A DNA stretch of 64,000 nucleotides from Acrocarpospora catenulata. GTDB lineage: Bacteria > Actinomycetota > Actinomycetes > Streptosporangiales > Streptosporangiaceae. Positions 32,701 through 41,784 of this stretch are shown piece by piece. Below the pieces are notes generated by a model. That model had not been told where the DNA came from and searched no databases. It saw only the letters and a list, made by a program, of their open reading frames with translations. The position numbers and the translations under genes are program-made. Where the stretch lies: contig NZ_JAHCST010000021.1 of the NCBI RefSeq assembly GCF_018476525.1, positions 62,001 to 126,000 of the forward strand, given 5' to 3'. Each line of letters begins with the position of its first letter. Positions within the stretch are counted from its first letter, which is position 1.

Positions 32701-34548
32701 GTGAGAAGTAGCCGTTCGGCGCGTGGGGGACGTGCCAGACTACAAAAGCTCGGGATCATCGCCGTGGGCGCGTTAATGGTGGGTCTCCTGCCAGCCGCGA
32801 CTTCCGCAGCGGCTGCCGACGTCGACCCCCGGGTCGGTCTCGGCGCCGGCTGGCTGGACGCCCAGCAGGCAATCAGCGGACTCGAACTGACCGCCCACCG
32901 GGACCGACCGGAGGGTTTCTACGTCGCCAGCAGCCCAGGCAACGGTTCGTACCTCAACTCTGACCTGGCGTTCAGCGGCAACTACGCGTTCTCCGGCAAC
33001 TACCACGGTTTCAACATCTACGACATCTCCGACGGCGGGAACCCCGTCCTGAAGACGTCGGTGGTCTGTCCCGGTGGGCAGGGCGACCTGTCGGTGTACG
33101 GGAACCTGTTGTTCATGTCGGTCGAGGAGACCCGCGGCCGGATCGACTGTGGCACTCAGGGCGCCACCGGAACCGTCAACCCCGACCGGTTCCGCGGTGT
33201 CCGTGTCTTCGACATCAGCGACATCAGCCACCCGGTGCAGGTGGCGGCGGTGCAGACCTGCCGCGGCTCGCACACCCACTCGCTGGTGACCAGCAAGAAC
33301 GAGCCGGAGAACGTCTACGTCTACGTCTCCGGCACCTCCAGCGTGCGCTCCGGTCAGGAGCTCGCGGGCTGCGCCAACACGGCGGCGACCGACCCGGCCA
33401 CCTCGCTGTGGCGGATCGACGTCATCCGGGTTCCGCTGGCCGCGCCGCAGAACGCCGCGGTCGTGAGCAACCCCCGGTTGTTCACCGACCCGAACACCGG
33501 CGCGATCAACGGCCTGCAGAACACCCCGCCCACCACGCAGCACCCGTCGGGCACCAACTGGTCGCCGTCGCCGGTCACCAACCAGTGCCACGACATCACG
33601 GCGTACCCGGAGATCGGGCTGGCCGCCGGCGCCTGTGCGGGCAACGGCATCCTGATCGACATCTCCGACCCGACGAACCCGCAGCGGATCGACGCGGTCT
33701 CCGACCCCAACTACGCCTACTGGCACTCGGCGACCTTCAACAACGACGGTACGAAGGTCGTCTTCACCGACGAGTGGGGCGGCGGCTCCGGTGCGCGTTG
33801 CCGGACCACCGACCTCCCGTCCTGGGGTGCGAACTCGATCTACGACATCGTCGACGGCAAGCTCGTCTTCCGTAGCTACTACAAGCTGCCGGTGGCGCAG
33901 ACGACGCTGGAGAACTGTGTCGCGCACAACGGGTCGCTCATCCCGATCCCCGGTCGCGACGTGATGGTCCAGGCGTGGTACCAGGGTGGTCTGTCGGTGT
34001 TCGACTTCACCGACTCCAGCAACCCCAGGGAGATCGCGTTCTTCGACCGCGGCCCGGTCAGCCCGACCTCGCTGGTCACCGGCGGCTACTGGTCGGTCTA
34101 CTGGTACAACGGCCACGTCTACGGTAACGAGATCGCCCGCGGTTTCGACGCCTTCAAGCTGAAGCCGAGCCAGTTCCTCAGCCAGGCCGAGATCAACGCG
34201 GCGCAGGCCGTGAAGCTCGACCGGTTCAACGCGCAGCAGCAGCCGAAGCTGACCCCCGGCCTTTCGCTGTCGGTTTCCGCTCAGGCCCGTTGCGTGGGCA
34301 CCACCGCGTACGTGGCCGTCACCGCCGTCAACGACGGCACCGTGCCGGCGAATGTGACGCTGTCGACCCCGTACGGCTCCAAGACGGTGGCCGACCTGGC
34401 TCCGGGCAAGCAGGCGTACCAGTCCTTCAACGCCCGGACCGCGCAGCTCGCTGCCGGTACGGCGAGCGTGACTGGCACCGCGACGGTCAGTGGCCAGCCG
34501 GTCACCTCGTCGTCCAACCCCGCCTACGCCGCGATCAGCTGCAGCTGA
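32701..34548 (+). CDS. Secreted LVIVD-repeat protein with C-terminal Cys-bounded module
   Basis: 615 residues from a GTG preceded by GAAAGGG. A long signal peptide (1-38, ending SAAAA) precedes a beta-propeller of LVIVD-type repeats (about 85-480): FNIYDISDGGNP, VRVFDISDISHP, ILIDISDPTNP, LSVFDFTDSSNP. Several His sit in repeat loops (GSHTHSL, AYWHSATF, VAHNGSLIP), possibly binding metal. The end (about 521-615) is a module that starts AQARCVGTTAYVAVTAVN and finishes with Cys. It recurs at the C terminus of the M14 protein at 35751. It is followed by a GC hairpin and a WxL-like gene. Function unknown; I infer a cell-surface protein. Confidence 0.82.
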   Translation: MRSSRSARGGRARLQKLGIIAVGALMVGLLPAATSAAAADVDPRVGLGAGWLDAQQAISGLELTAHRDRPEGFYVASSPGNGSYLNSDLAFSGNYAFSGNYHGFNIYDISDGGNPVLKTSVVCPGGQGDLSVYGNLLFMSVEETRGRIDCGTQGATGTVNPDRFRGVRVFDISDISHPVQVAAVQTCRGSHTHSLVTSKNEPENVYVYVSGTSSVRSGQELAGCANTAATDPATSLWRIDVIRVPLAAPQNAAVVSNPRLFTDPNTGAINGLQNTPPTTQHPSGTNWSPSPVTNQCHDITAYPEIGLAAGACAGNGILIDISDPTNPQRIDAVSDPNYAYWHSATFNNDGTKVVFTDEWGGGSGARCRTTDLPSWGANSIYDIVDGKLVFRSYYKLPVAQTTLENCVAHNGSLIPIPGRDVMVQAWYQGGLSVFDFTDSSNPREIAFFDRGPVSPTSLVTGGYWSVYWYNGHVYGNEIARGFDAFKLKPSQFLSQAEINAAQAVKLDRFNAQQQPKLTPGLSLSVSAQARCVGTTAYVAVTAVNDGTVPANVTLSTPYGSKTVADLAPGKQAYQSFNARTAQLAAGTASVTGTATVSGQPVTSSSNPAYAAISCS

Positions 34549-34601
34549 CCGGACCGGCGGTAGCAACGGTGTGAATGCCGGGATACCGCCTTGTTCAAAA
34601 C

Positions 34602-34629
34602 GGGGCCGGCCGACAGGTCGGCCGGCCCC
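34602..34629 (+). terminator. GC hairpin before WxL-like gene 1
   Basis: GGGGCCGGCCGA (34602-34613) and TCGGCCGGCCCC (34618-34629) form a perfect 12-bp stem with a 4-nt loop, ending 24 nt before the next start. The flanks and hairpin are similar to those at 39055-39078, so they belong to the duplicated unit. It may be a leaky terminator or stabiliser. Confidence 0.65.
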
Positions 34630-34653
34630 GCCCCCCATAAGTGGAGCAATAAC

Positions 34654-35286
34654 GTGAAAATCAATAGGACCCCGCAGATACTGGCTGCGTCGGCGCTCGG
34701 TCTCGCCCTTGTGGGTGTGGCCGTTCCGGCGATGGCTGCCGACGACCCGCCCAGCGACGGCATCGACGTCTCGGTCAACATCGCGCCCATCCGCGTTCCG
34801 GGTGAGGTGTCGATGACCGTGGCCGACAACAACGGGGTGACCCTCACCGAGAACGGCTCGGACGCCGCCGCCCGCCAGTTCACCGGCACCCTGCCGACGG
34901 TCACCGTGACCGACACTCGCCTCCCGGACGAGATCCCCGCCGGTGACTTCTGGGCGGTCGTCGGCCAGTCCAGCCAGTTCACCGCTACTGGAGACCCGGC
35001 CAAGACGATCGGTCCGGAGTACCTGGGCTGGGCTCCGCGTCTGCTGTCGGGTTCCTCGACCGGTGCGGTGGCGGCCGGTGAGCCGGTCTCCAGTGTCGTC
35101 TCCGACGGCACCGGCGCACCCGCCGTCGGTCTGCAGGGCCAGGAACTGCTGGTCTCGACCGCCGACTCGGCCGAGGAGATCGGGACCCACCAGGTCAACG
35201 CCGACCTGGCGCTGCGGACTCCGGCGGACGTCGCCGCAGGTGAGTACCACTCGACCCTGACGCTCTCGCTGTTCAACCAGTCCTGA
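34654..35286 (+). CDS. Secreted WxL-like surface protein 1
   Basis: 210 residues from the GTG at 34654, chosen over an ATG at 34591 because GTGGAG lies 7 nt before it and the hairpin lies in the longer version. Signal peptide ends in PAMAA. The mature part (about 185 residues) is beta-rich with GDFWAVVGQSSQF, PEYLGWAPRLLSG and a C-terminal GEYHSTLTLSLFNQS. The last resembles the YxxTLTWTL end of Firmicutes WxL domains with the Trp replaced. No cysteines, no membrane anchor. The mature protein differs from that at 39102 at about two residues. WxL proteins bind peptidoglycan and DUF916 partners; one of the latter is encoded at 39829. Confidence 0.75.
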   Translation: MKINRTPQILAASALGLALVGVAVPAMAADDPPSDGIDVSVNIAPIRVPGEVSMTVADNNGVTLTENGSDAAARQFTGTLPTVTVTDTRLPDEIPAGDFWAVVGQSSQFTATGDPAKTIGPEYLGWAPRLLSGSSTGAVAAGEPVSSVVSDGTGAPAVGLQGQELLVSTADSAEEIGTHQVNADLALRTPADVAAGEYHSTLTLSLFNQS

Positions 35287-35432
35287 GCCAACGGGTGGCA
35301 CGCCCCAGGCCACGTTCACCGTCGTCGTGACGAAGGGAGTCGGGTACCCCCACACCCACCGACACACCATCAAGTGACGACCGACGCGGTACCTGTCTGC
35401 CTTCAGGCGGGTAGCGGGCGTGTCACAACTCT

Positions 35433-35466
35433 GGCGCTGGTGGAGCTCCCCAGCTCCACCAGCGCC
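35433..35466 (+). terminator. Strong terminator after WxL-like gene 1
   Basis: GGCGCTGGTGGAGCT (35433-35447), loop CCCC, AGCTCCACCAGCGCC (35452-35466): a perfect 15-bp stem, the strongest hairpin in the window. Confidence 0.8.
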
Positions 35467-35750
35467 GCCGTCTTGGCATGGGCCGGTCGGAAGACCGGTC
35501 CGATACCTGCATGTCTCAGCCAGGGCCGCCGGTTTCATAGGGGTTTCGTGTCGGCACCGCCAATGGGATCGGGGCGCTAGATCCCCCAAAATCCCTAGAA
35601 ACAAGACCGTTACCGAAAAATCCCTTAATTGCGAAAAATCACCGCTTGACGGAAATCGGACCGATCCAAAAGACTTCCCCTCGACTTGCGTGCGGCCTGC
35701 CAGGTTGAACTCCCCACCTGGTCAGGGGCACGCCAGATGGAGGATCATCG
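35467..35750. other. Promoter region of the M14 carboxypeptidase gene
   Basis: Gene-free. An AT-rich section at about 35580-35680 contains AAAATCCC, AAAAATCCC and GAAAAATCA runs and a TTGACG (35646-35651) that could be a -35 element. I cannot pick a matching -10 with confidence. Confidence 0.35.
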
Positions 35751-38700
35751 ATGAGAGGCTCTGCCTACCGCAGAAGAGCTCGCCGCTTCGCCGTGGTGCT
35801 CGCGTTACCCCTGGCGATGGCTGTCACCCCACCCCCGGTGCTCGCCGATCCGAGCCCACCGGTGAGCGAGGTGACCCCCGACCGCCTGCCCGCCACCGAG
35901 CAGAACGGCGTCGCCCTGATCAGGATCGTCGTGCCGGACCAGGCCGATGTGGAACGACTGAACGACCTGGGCGTCGACCTGGCCGAATACAAGAAGCCCG
36001 TGGACGACGGCATCGAGGTGCACGCCATCCTCAGCCCCAAGGAGGCCGACTACCTCCGGGACGAGGGCTTCGACCTGCGTGGCGTCATCTCCGACGAAAG
36101 CGACTTCGTCGCCAACAAGCTGGAGCGGGCCCGGGCCCTGGCGAGGATCGCGGTGGCCGAGGCCGCGGACTCCGACACGCTCACGGTCCTGCGTGCCGAA
36201 TGGTTCACCAGTCTGAACAACCAGCGCTTCCTGTCGGTCGAGGTGAAGTCGAGCGCGACCGACGCGCAGACCGTCCTCACCGCCACCTGGGACAGCGGGG
36301 CGGGCACCGCCGCCGACTCGGGGGGCACGGCGACGATGTCCCGCTTCACCGACGCCGGCCAGTACATGTACCACCGGTTCACCTCGCCCGTCGCGGTCAC
36401 CGAGACGCCGACCAAGGTGACCGTCACCAGCAACCGCGGCGGCACGGCGACGGTGAACGTGAGCAAGTGGCTGGGCGCGCCGCGTCCGGCACCGGGCGAG
36501 CACTACGTCTCCGACTTCGTCGACCACTACATGGACGCGACCGAGGTCACCAACCGGATCGTCGGGCTGGCCCAGGAGTTCCCGAAGATCGCGCGGATCA
36601 TCGATCTGCCGTACAAGACGAACGGCTACCGCCGGCTCGCCCAGGCGCAGTTCGGCACGGCATCGGCCGGCATCGTCTACCTGACCTCCAAGGCCTACGG
36701 CCACCAGGGCGGCAACGACATCAGCGCGGCGCTGGTCAACCCCAACGCCGCCGACTCTCCGCTGTCGGTCGCGGTCACCGGTAAGGACATCGTGGTCAAC
36801 CTGGCCACCAGCGGCACGGGCGCGCTCACCAGCACCGCCAAGCAGGTCGTGGACGCCATCAACGCCGACCCGGCCGCCGCGGCCCTGGTGAGCGCTAACA
36901 CCTACCGTGGCAACGCGGGCGCGGGCGTGGTGGCCGCGGCGGCGGCGGCGCGGCTGACCGACTACCTCAAGGCGCCGGCGAGCGTGTCGCGCGAGCCCTT
37001 CCAGACGAAGGTCCTGCGCATCGGCAAGAAGCGGGACGGCTCCAAGGTCGGTGTCTTCCTCTACTGCCAGGAGCACGCCCGTGAGTGGGTGACCACGCTG
37101 ACCTGCGTGGAGACCGCCGAGCGGCTGCTGCGCAACTACGCGCAGGACCCCGCGACCAAGCAGCTCGTGGACAACCTCGACATCTTCCTGTTGCCAACCG
37201 CCAACCCCGACGGTTCGCACTACTCGATGTACGACTACAACATGCAGCGCAAGAACATGACCAACCACTGCGCCGCAAGCGCCGCCGACCCCGCCAACCG
37301 CAACGGCTGGGGCGTGGACCTGAACCGGAACTTCTCGGTCGGCTCCCTGTTCGACGGGTACAACGGCGCCTCGACCACCTGCACCGGGGAGACCTACGCC
37401 GGCCCCGCCGAGCTGTCGGAGCCGGAGGCCCGCAACGAGGTGTGGCTGACCGAGCAGTACCCCAACATCAAGTTCGCCATGAACACCCACTCCTACGGCG
37501 GCTACTTCATGTGGCCTCCGGGTGCCTACAAGACCACCGGGCGTGAGGTGCTGCCGCGGGCGGATTACGGCACCGAGAACTACTTCTGGGCGGCCTCCGA
37601 CCACATCCTGTCCGCGGTGCAGACCCACCGTGGTACGGCGATCTGGCCGGGCCGTACCGGTCCCGTCACCGACGTGCTCTACTCGGCGGCCGGCAACAGC
37701 GCCGACGAGCACTGGTACAACCGCGGCATCATCGGCTGGGACTTCGAGGTCGGCGCCGACCTCTACAACCCCACCACCAAGCGGTTCACCGCGGTCGGCT
37801 TCCAGCCGGCCTTCAGCGAGGGCCACGAGGAGGCGATGGAGTTCGCCAACGGCCAGATCGCCATCCTGGAGGTCGCCCGCGCCTTCGCCGACGACGAGCA
37901 GCGGCCCACCTCGCAGCTGAAGGTCACCGGCACGACCGAGACCTCCACCACGTTCACCTTCGAGGTCGACGAGTCGGCCAACGTGTACTACACGCTGGAC
38001 GGCAGCCGGCCGACCTTCAACTCGCCCAAGCTGATGGCGGCGGGCATGCGTGAGGGCGCCCAGAAGATCACGGTCAACCAGACCACCGAGGTCCACTGGT
38101 TCGCCGTGGACATCGCCGGAAACGTCGAGAAGAACTACAAGCCTGACGGCAACGGCAAGAACTACAACAAGACCACCGTGACGGTCGGCAGCAAGACGCC
38201 GGTGACGACCGCGACGGTCACCCCGGCCGAGCCGGCCGGCGGCTGGTTCACCGGTCCGGTGTCGGTCACGCTGTCCGGAACCCCGGGGCCGGGCGGCAGC
38301 AACTGGCTCGACCGTACCGAGTACCAGCTGGACGGCGGCGCCTGGACCAAGTACACCGCGCCGATCGCCATCACCGGCGACGGCTCGCACAACCTGGCCT
38401 ACCGCTCCGTCGACACGGCCGGCAACACCGAGGACGCCAAGACGCTGACCGTCAAGGTGGACACGACGGCGCCGGTGACGACCGCGACGCTTGGTTCGGC
38501 CGTGGACGGCGCCGTGCCGGTCACCCTCTCCGCGACGGACGAGACGTCCGGCGTGGCCAAGACCGAGCACTCCCTGGACGGCGGCGCCTGGTCCCCCTAC
38601 GCCGGTACGGTCGCCGTCTCCGGCCAGGGCGATCACGAGCTGCGGTTCCGCTCGACCGACGCGGCCGGGAACGTTGAGGAGATCAAGTCTGTCGCGGTGC

Positions 38701-39002
38701 CGGTCGCTCCAGAGATCGCGCTGACCGTGACGGCCCAGGCCCGTTGCGTGGGCACCACGGCGTACGTGGCGGTCACCGCCGTCAACAACGCCTCCGTGCC
38801 GGCGACGATCACGCTGGGGACCGCCTACGGGTCCAAGACCGTGGCCGACGTCGCCCCCGGCGGCCAGGCCTACCAGTCCTTCAACACCCGGGTTAAGCAG
38901 CCGGCGGCCGGCACGGCGACCGTGACCGCCGCCGCGACCATCGGCGGCAGGCAGGTCACCTCGACCTACGACGCCGCCTACACCGCGGTCAACTGCGGCT
39001 GA
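35751..39002 (+). CDS. Secreted M14 zinc carboxypeptidase with Ig-like repeats and C-terminal module
   Basis: 1083 residues, ATG with GGAGG upstream. Order: signal peptide (1-32), N-terminal beta/propeptide region (about 40-255), M14 peptidase (about 258-700), chitobiase-C-like segment (about 735-790, YYTLDGSRPTFNSPKL), two Ig-like repeats with YQLDGGAWTKY and HSLDGGAWSPY, and a Cys-bounded C-terminal module (about 990-1083). Zinc ligands are His442, Glu445 (HAREW) and His580 (NTHSYGGY); the catalytic Glu is 666 (WDFEVGAD). The substrate pocket has DLNRNFSV. It should remove C-terminal residues from extracellular proteins. An insertion of about 90 residues after EFPKIARIID (ASAGIVYLTSKAYG onward) splits the peptidase domain. 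It is followed by WxL-like gene 2. Confidence 0.88.
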   Translation: MRGSAYRRRARRFAVVLALPLAMAVTPPPVLADPSPPVSEVTPDRLPATEQNGVALIRIVVPDQADVERLNDLGVDLAEYKKPVDDGIEVHAILSPKEADYLRDEGFDLRGVISDESDFVANKLERARALARIAVAEAADSDTLTVLRAEWFTSLNNQRFLSVEVKSSATDAQTVLTATWDSGAGTAADSGGTATMSRFTDAGQYMYHRFTSPVAVTETPTKVTVTSNRGGTATVNVSKWLGAPRPAPGEHYVSDFVDHYMDATEVTNRIVGLAQEFPKIARIIDLPYKTNGYRRLAQAQFGTASAGIVYLTSKAYGHQGGNDISAALVNPNAADSPLSVAVTGKDIVVNLATSGTGALTSTAKQVVDAINADPAAAALVSANTYRGNAGAGVVAAAAAARLTDYLKAPASVSREPFQTKVLRIGKKRDGSKVGVFLYCQEHAREWVTTLTCVETAERLLRNYAQDPATKQLVDNLDIFLLPTANPDGSHYSMYDYNMQRKNMTNHCAASAADPANRNGWGVDLNRNFSVGSLFDGYNGASTTCTGETYAGPAELSEPEARNEVWLTEQYPNIKFAMNTHSYGGYFMWPPGAYKTTGREVLPRADYGTENYFWAASDHILSAVQTHRGTAIWPGRTGPVTDVLYSAAGNSADEHWYNRGIIGWDFEVGADLYNPTTKRFTAVGFQPAFSEGHEEAMEFANGQIAILEVARAFADDEQRPTSQLKVTGTTETSTTFTFEVDESANVYYTLDGSRPTFNSPKLMAAGMREGAQKITVNQTTEVHWFAVDIAGNVEKNYKPDGNGKNYNKTTVTVGSKTPVTTATVTPAEPAGGWFTGPVSVTLSGTPGPGGSNWLDRTEYQLDGGAWTKYTAPIAITGDGSHNLAYRSVDTAGNTEDAKTLTVKVDTTAPVTTATLGSAVDGAVPVTLSATDETSGVAKTEHSLDGGAWSPYAGTVAVSGQGDHELRFRSTDAAGNVEEIKSVAVPVAPEIALTVTAQARCVGTTAYVAVTAVNNASVPATITLGTAYGSKTVADVAPGGQAYQSFNTRVKQPAAGTATVTAAATIGGRQVTSTYDAAYTAVNCG

Positions 39003-39054
39003 CCCGACCGGCGGTGACCACGGTGTACGCGCCGGGAACCCGCCTCGCTGAACC

Positions 39055-39078
39055 GGGGCCGGCCGACCGGCCGGCCCC
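39055..39078 (+). terminator. GC hairpin before WxL-like gene 2
   Basis: GGGGCCGGCC (39055-39064), loop GACC, GGCCGGCCCC (39069-39078): a perfect 10-bp stem ending 23 nt before the next start, equivalent to the hairpin at 34602-34629. Confidence 0.65.
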
Positions 39079-39101
39079 GCCCTCCCCTACATGGAGCACA
39101 C

Positions 39102-39728
39102 ATGAGAAGAACCACCCAGATACTGGCCGTGTCGGTGCTCGGTCTCGCCCTCGCGGGTGTGGCCGTGCCGGCGATGGCGGCCGACGACCCGCCGAGCGAC
39201 GGCATCGACGTGTCGGTGAACATCGAGCCGATCCGGGTTCCGGGTGAGGTGTCGATGACCGTGGCCGACAACAACGGGGTGACCCTGACCGAGAACGGCT
39301 CGGACGCCGCGGCCCGTCAGTTCACCGGTACGCTGCCGACGGTCACGGTGACCGACACTCGTCTTCCCGACGAGATCCCCGCCGGTGACTTCTGGGCGGT
39401 CGTGGGTCAGTCCAGCCAGTTCGTGGCGACCGGTGACCCGGCCAAGACGATCGGTCCGGAGTACCTGGGCTGGGCTCCGCGTCTGCTGTCGGGTTCCTCG
39501 ACCGGTGCGGTGGCGGCCGGTGAGCCGGTCTCCAGTGTCGTCTCCGACGGCACCGGGGCTCCCGCTGTGGGTCTGCAGGGCCAGGAGCTGCTGGTCTCGA
39601 CCGCCGACTCGGCCGAGGAGATCGGCACCCACCAGGTCAACGCCGACCTGGCGCTGCGGACCCCGGCGGACGTCGCCGCCGGTGAGTACCACTCGACCCT
39701 GACGCTCTCGCTGTTCAACCAGTCCTGA
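39102..39728 (+). CDS. Secreted WxL-like surface protein 2
   Basis: 208 residues. Signal peptide 1-27 (PAMAA). The mature part matches the protein at 34654 except at two positions: IEPI against IAPI and FVATG against FTATG. Signal peptides have diverged more, and so have synonymous positions, which suggests either recent duplication or selection or conversion of the mature sequence. Key segments are GDFWAVVG (95-102), YLGWAPRL (121-128) and the end YHSTLTLSLF (196-205). It follows the M14 gene and precedes the DUF916-type gene, the classical WxL partner order. Confidence 0.77.
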   Translation: MRRTTQILAVSVLGLALAGVAVPAMAADDPPSDGIDVSVNIEPIRVPGEVSMTVADNNGVTLTENGSDAAARQFTGTLPTVTVTDTRLPDEIPAGDFWAVVGQSSQFVATGDPAKTIGPEYLGWAPRLLSGSSTGAVAAGEPVSSVVSDGTGAPAVGLQGQELLVSTADSAEEIGTHQVNADLALRTPADVAAGEYHSTLTLSLFNQS

Positions 39729-39735
39729 GCCGAGA

Positions 39736-39755
39736 GGGCGGGGACGCCCCCGCCC
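39736..39755 (+). terminator. Hairpin after WxL-like gene 2
   Basis: GGGCGGGG (39736-39743), loop of 4, CCCCGCCC (39748-39755), 8 nt after the stop. Probably an attenuator before the DUF916-type gene. Confidence 0.55.
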
Positions 39756-39828
39756 TTGGGTCCGTCCGGGATGTGTGCCAGTCTGGCGCACGTCCCGGAT
39801 GTTCACGATGAGACAGGAGACACCTCTG

Positions 39829-40875
39829 TTGACCACGAGCAGTCCGCGCAGGGCACTCGCCCTCCTCACGCTCCTGTGCGCTGTCGTCGCGACCAGCCTG
39901 GTCGGATTCGCCGGCCCGGTCGCCGCCGGCCGGAGCGACACCACGTGGTCGGTCGCGCCGGCCAATGCCGACGGTCCCGACGGCCGCAGCGTGATCGACC
40001 TCGAACTGGCCGGCGGGCAGGAGGTGACCGAGCACATCGCGGTCACCAACCGCTCCACCAAGGAGGTCGTCTTCGCGATCGACGCCAACGACGGCTACCT
40101 GACCGCCAGGGGACTGTTCGACATGCGGCCTTCGGATGCCACGCCGACCGACGGCGGAGCCTGGATCCAGGTGCCCGACAAGGTGACCATCCCCGCCGGG
40201 GCCAGCGCTGTCGTGCCCATCAGGGTCGCGGTGCCGCGTAACGCCACGCCGGGGGACCACCCCGCGGGTGTCACCGCCTCCGTGGACACCATTTCCGGGC
40301 AGGTCCGGGTCCAGAACCGGGTGGGCGTCCGGGTCAACCTCCGGGTGACCGGCGACTACGTGACCAAACTCGCCGTCACCGATCTCCGCGCCGAGTACAC
40401 CGGCTCGTGGAACCCCTTCGCCGCGGGCACGGTCGAGGTGACCTACACCCTGGCCAACCTCGGCAACGTCCGCCTGGCCCCCGACACCCAGATCCGGACC
40501 TCGGCGTTGGTGGGGGAGAGCGGCTGGGACGACACCTCCGAGGCCAGGACCAGGGAGATCATGCCGGGCGGCAGCCGCGAGTTCACCGCGCAGGTGACCG
40601 GCGTCTGGCCGATGGGGGAGATCACCACCAAAGTCCTGGCGATCCCCTCGCCCGCCGGTCAGCCGCTGTCCACCACCACCGAGCGGGTGACGATCGACAC
40701 CACGCTCTGGGCACTGCCGTGGCCGCAGCTTGTTCTCCTGGTCATCCTCGTCGTCGCCTTCTTCGTCATCCGGGTGGTCCTTTCCCGGCGCCGCAAGCGA
40801 CGTCGGCAGCAGGAGGCGATCCTGCGTGAGGCGAGCGCGCTGATCGCCCAGTACGGCGGGCAGCCGAAAGACTGA
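39829..40875 (+). CDS. DUF916/WxL-interacting-type membrane-anchored surface protein
   Basis: 348 residues from TTG at 39829, picked because AGGAG lies 9 nt before it; in-frame ATGs at 39799 and 39808 lack a site. Signal peptide (to about residue 33), two Ig-like domains: about 36-165 (IDLELAGGQEVTEHIAVTNR, VPDKVTIPAGASAVVPIRVA) and about 166-285 (VEVTYTLANLGNVRLAP, VTGVWPMGEITTKVL). One membrane helix (about 296-316, LVLLVILVVAFFVIRVV) and an Arg-rich cytoplasmic tail follow. This is the layout of DUF916 proteins that partner WxL proteins in Firmicutes. Placed after two WxL-like genes, it is likely their membrane-anchored partner. Confidence 0.78.
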   Translation: MTTSSPRRALALLTLLCAVVATSLVGFAGPVAAGRSDTTWSVAPANADGPDGRSVIDLELAGGQEVTEHIAVTNRSTKEVVFAIDANDGYLTARGLFDMRPSDATPTDGGAWIQVPDKVTIPAGASAVVPIRVAVPRNATPGDHPAGVTASVDTISGQVRVQNRVGVRVNLRVTGDYVTKLAVTDLRAEYTGSWNPFAAGTVEVTYTLANLGNVRLAPDTQIRTSALVGESGWDDTSEARTREIMPGGSREFTAQVTGVWPMGEITTKVLAIPSPAGQPLSTTTERVTIDTTLWALPWPQLVLLVILVVAFFVIRVVLSRRRKRRRQQEAILREASALIAQYGGQPKD

Positions 40876-40882
40876 CGTAGCC

Positions 40883-40909
40883 GGAGGCGCCGGGCGACCT
40901 GGCGCCTCC
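40883..40909 (+). terminator. Terminator of the surface cluster
   Basis: GGAGGCGCC (40883-40891) and GGCGCCTCC (40901-40909) form a perfect 9-bp stem with a 9-nt loop, 7 nt after the DUF916-type stop. Confidence 0.65.
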
Positions 40910-41037
40910 GCGGACTGAAACCGCTGGTGGCGGCCGTGGAGAACGGCGTGTTCCTGCCACCTTCGCACCGGTCGCCCGCTCAGCCGCGGTGAGGTGGTGT
41001 CATCGGAGTCTGGCCCCGATGCGCGAGGGAGCGGCCG

Positions 41038-41784
41038 ATGGAACCACCTCCGGACTTCGACCTGTGGGCGGATCTCTACCGCACCTGGACGCGGCTCGCG
41101 GCTGAGGATCCCGTGGAGATCGCCTACTACCGGCGGCTGGCCGCGATGGCCGACGGGCCGGTGGCCGACCTCGGGGTCGGCGTCGGGCGCCTGGCCAAGG
41201 AGATCAAACCGGACGTCGGGGTGGACATCTCGGCGTCGATGCTGGCCGAGGCACGCGACACGCTGGGCATCGGCGTGCGGCTGATCCAGGCCGACCTCGC
41301 CGACTACACCCTGCCCGAGCCGGCGGCGCTGCAGTACTGCGCGCAGAACACCTTCAACCACCTGCCGCGCGAGTCCGTCGCGCGGGCGCTGGCGTGCGCG
41401 TTCCGGAACGCCGCGCCGGGCGGGCGGCTGGCCTTCGAGGTGGTCCAGCCGCGGCCGGAGCGGCAGAAGGCCAGGGACGGGGTGCCCAGATTGCGGGCGT
41501 GGGACGGCGACCGGGTGGTCTCCGAGATCACCCGCATGCTCGACAAGCAGGGCCGCGACGTCGAGATGATCGGCCTGCTCGAACGGCTGGACGAGCACGG
41601 CGTCGTCACCGAGCGGAAGTACTACCCGCCCATCCGGTTTTGCTTCCTCACCATGGCCGAGGTCGCCGGGTGGGCGCGCGCGGCCGGATGGGAGATCGAG
41701 AGCGCGCAGGCGGGCTTCTCCGGAGGTCCGCTCGCCCCCGAGTCGTCCACCGGCGTCTGGTGCCTGCGCCGGCCGGCCGGGTGA
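41038..41784 (+). CDS. Class I SAM-dependent methyltransferase
   Basis: 248 residues. SAM motif I reads VADLGVGVGRLAKEI (about 42-56), with GVDISASML as motif II and AALQYCAQNTFNHL as motif IV. The second half has FEVVQPRPERQKARDGVPRL and a closing beta strand EIESAQAGFSGGP, typical of small-molecule or peptide methyltransferases. It opens a tightly coupled three-gene run: its stop overlaps the next GTG by 4 nt. The substrate is unknown; being first in the peptide-type locus it may act on the micropeptides or their products. Confidence 0.87.
   Translation: MEPPPDFDLWADLYRTWTRLAAEDPVEIAYYRRLAAMADGPVADLGVGVGRLAKEIKPDVGVDISASMLAEARDTLGIGVRLIQADLADYTLPEPAALQYCAQNTFNHLPRESVARALACAFRNAAPGGRLAFEVVQPRPERQKARDGVPRLRAWDGDRVVSEITRMLDKQGRDVEMIGLLERLDEHGVVTERKYYPPIRFCFLTMAEVAGWARAAGWEIESAQAGFSGGPLAPESSTGVWCLRRPAG

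Noticed and set aside
32773-38636. Two 943-codon frames antisense to the surface cluster
   Set aside because: Both mirror real plus-strand genes with strong domain evidence; their Arg/Gly/Val-rich composition is that of the complementary frame.
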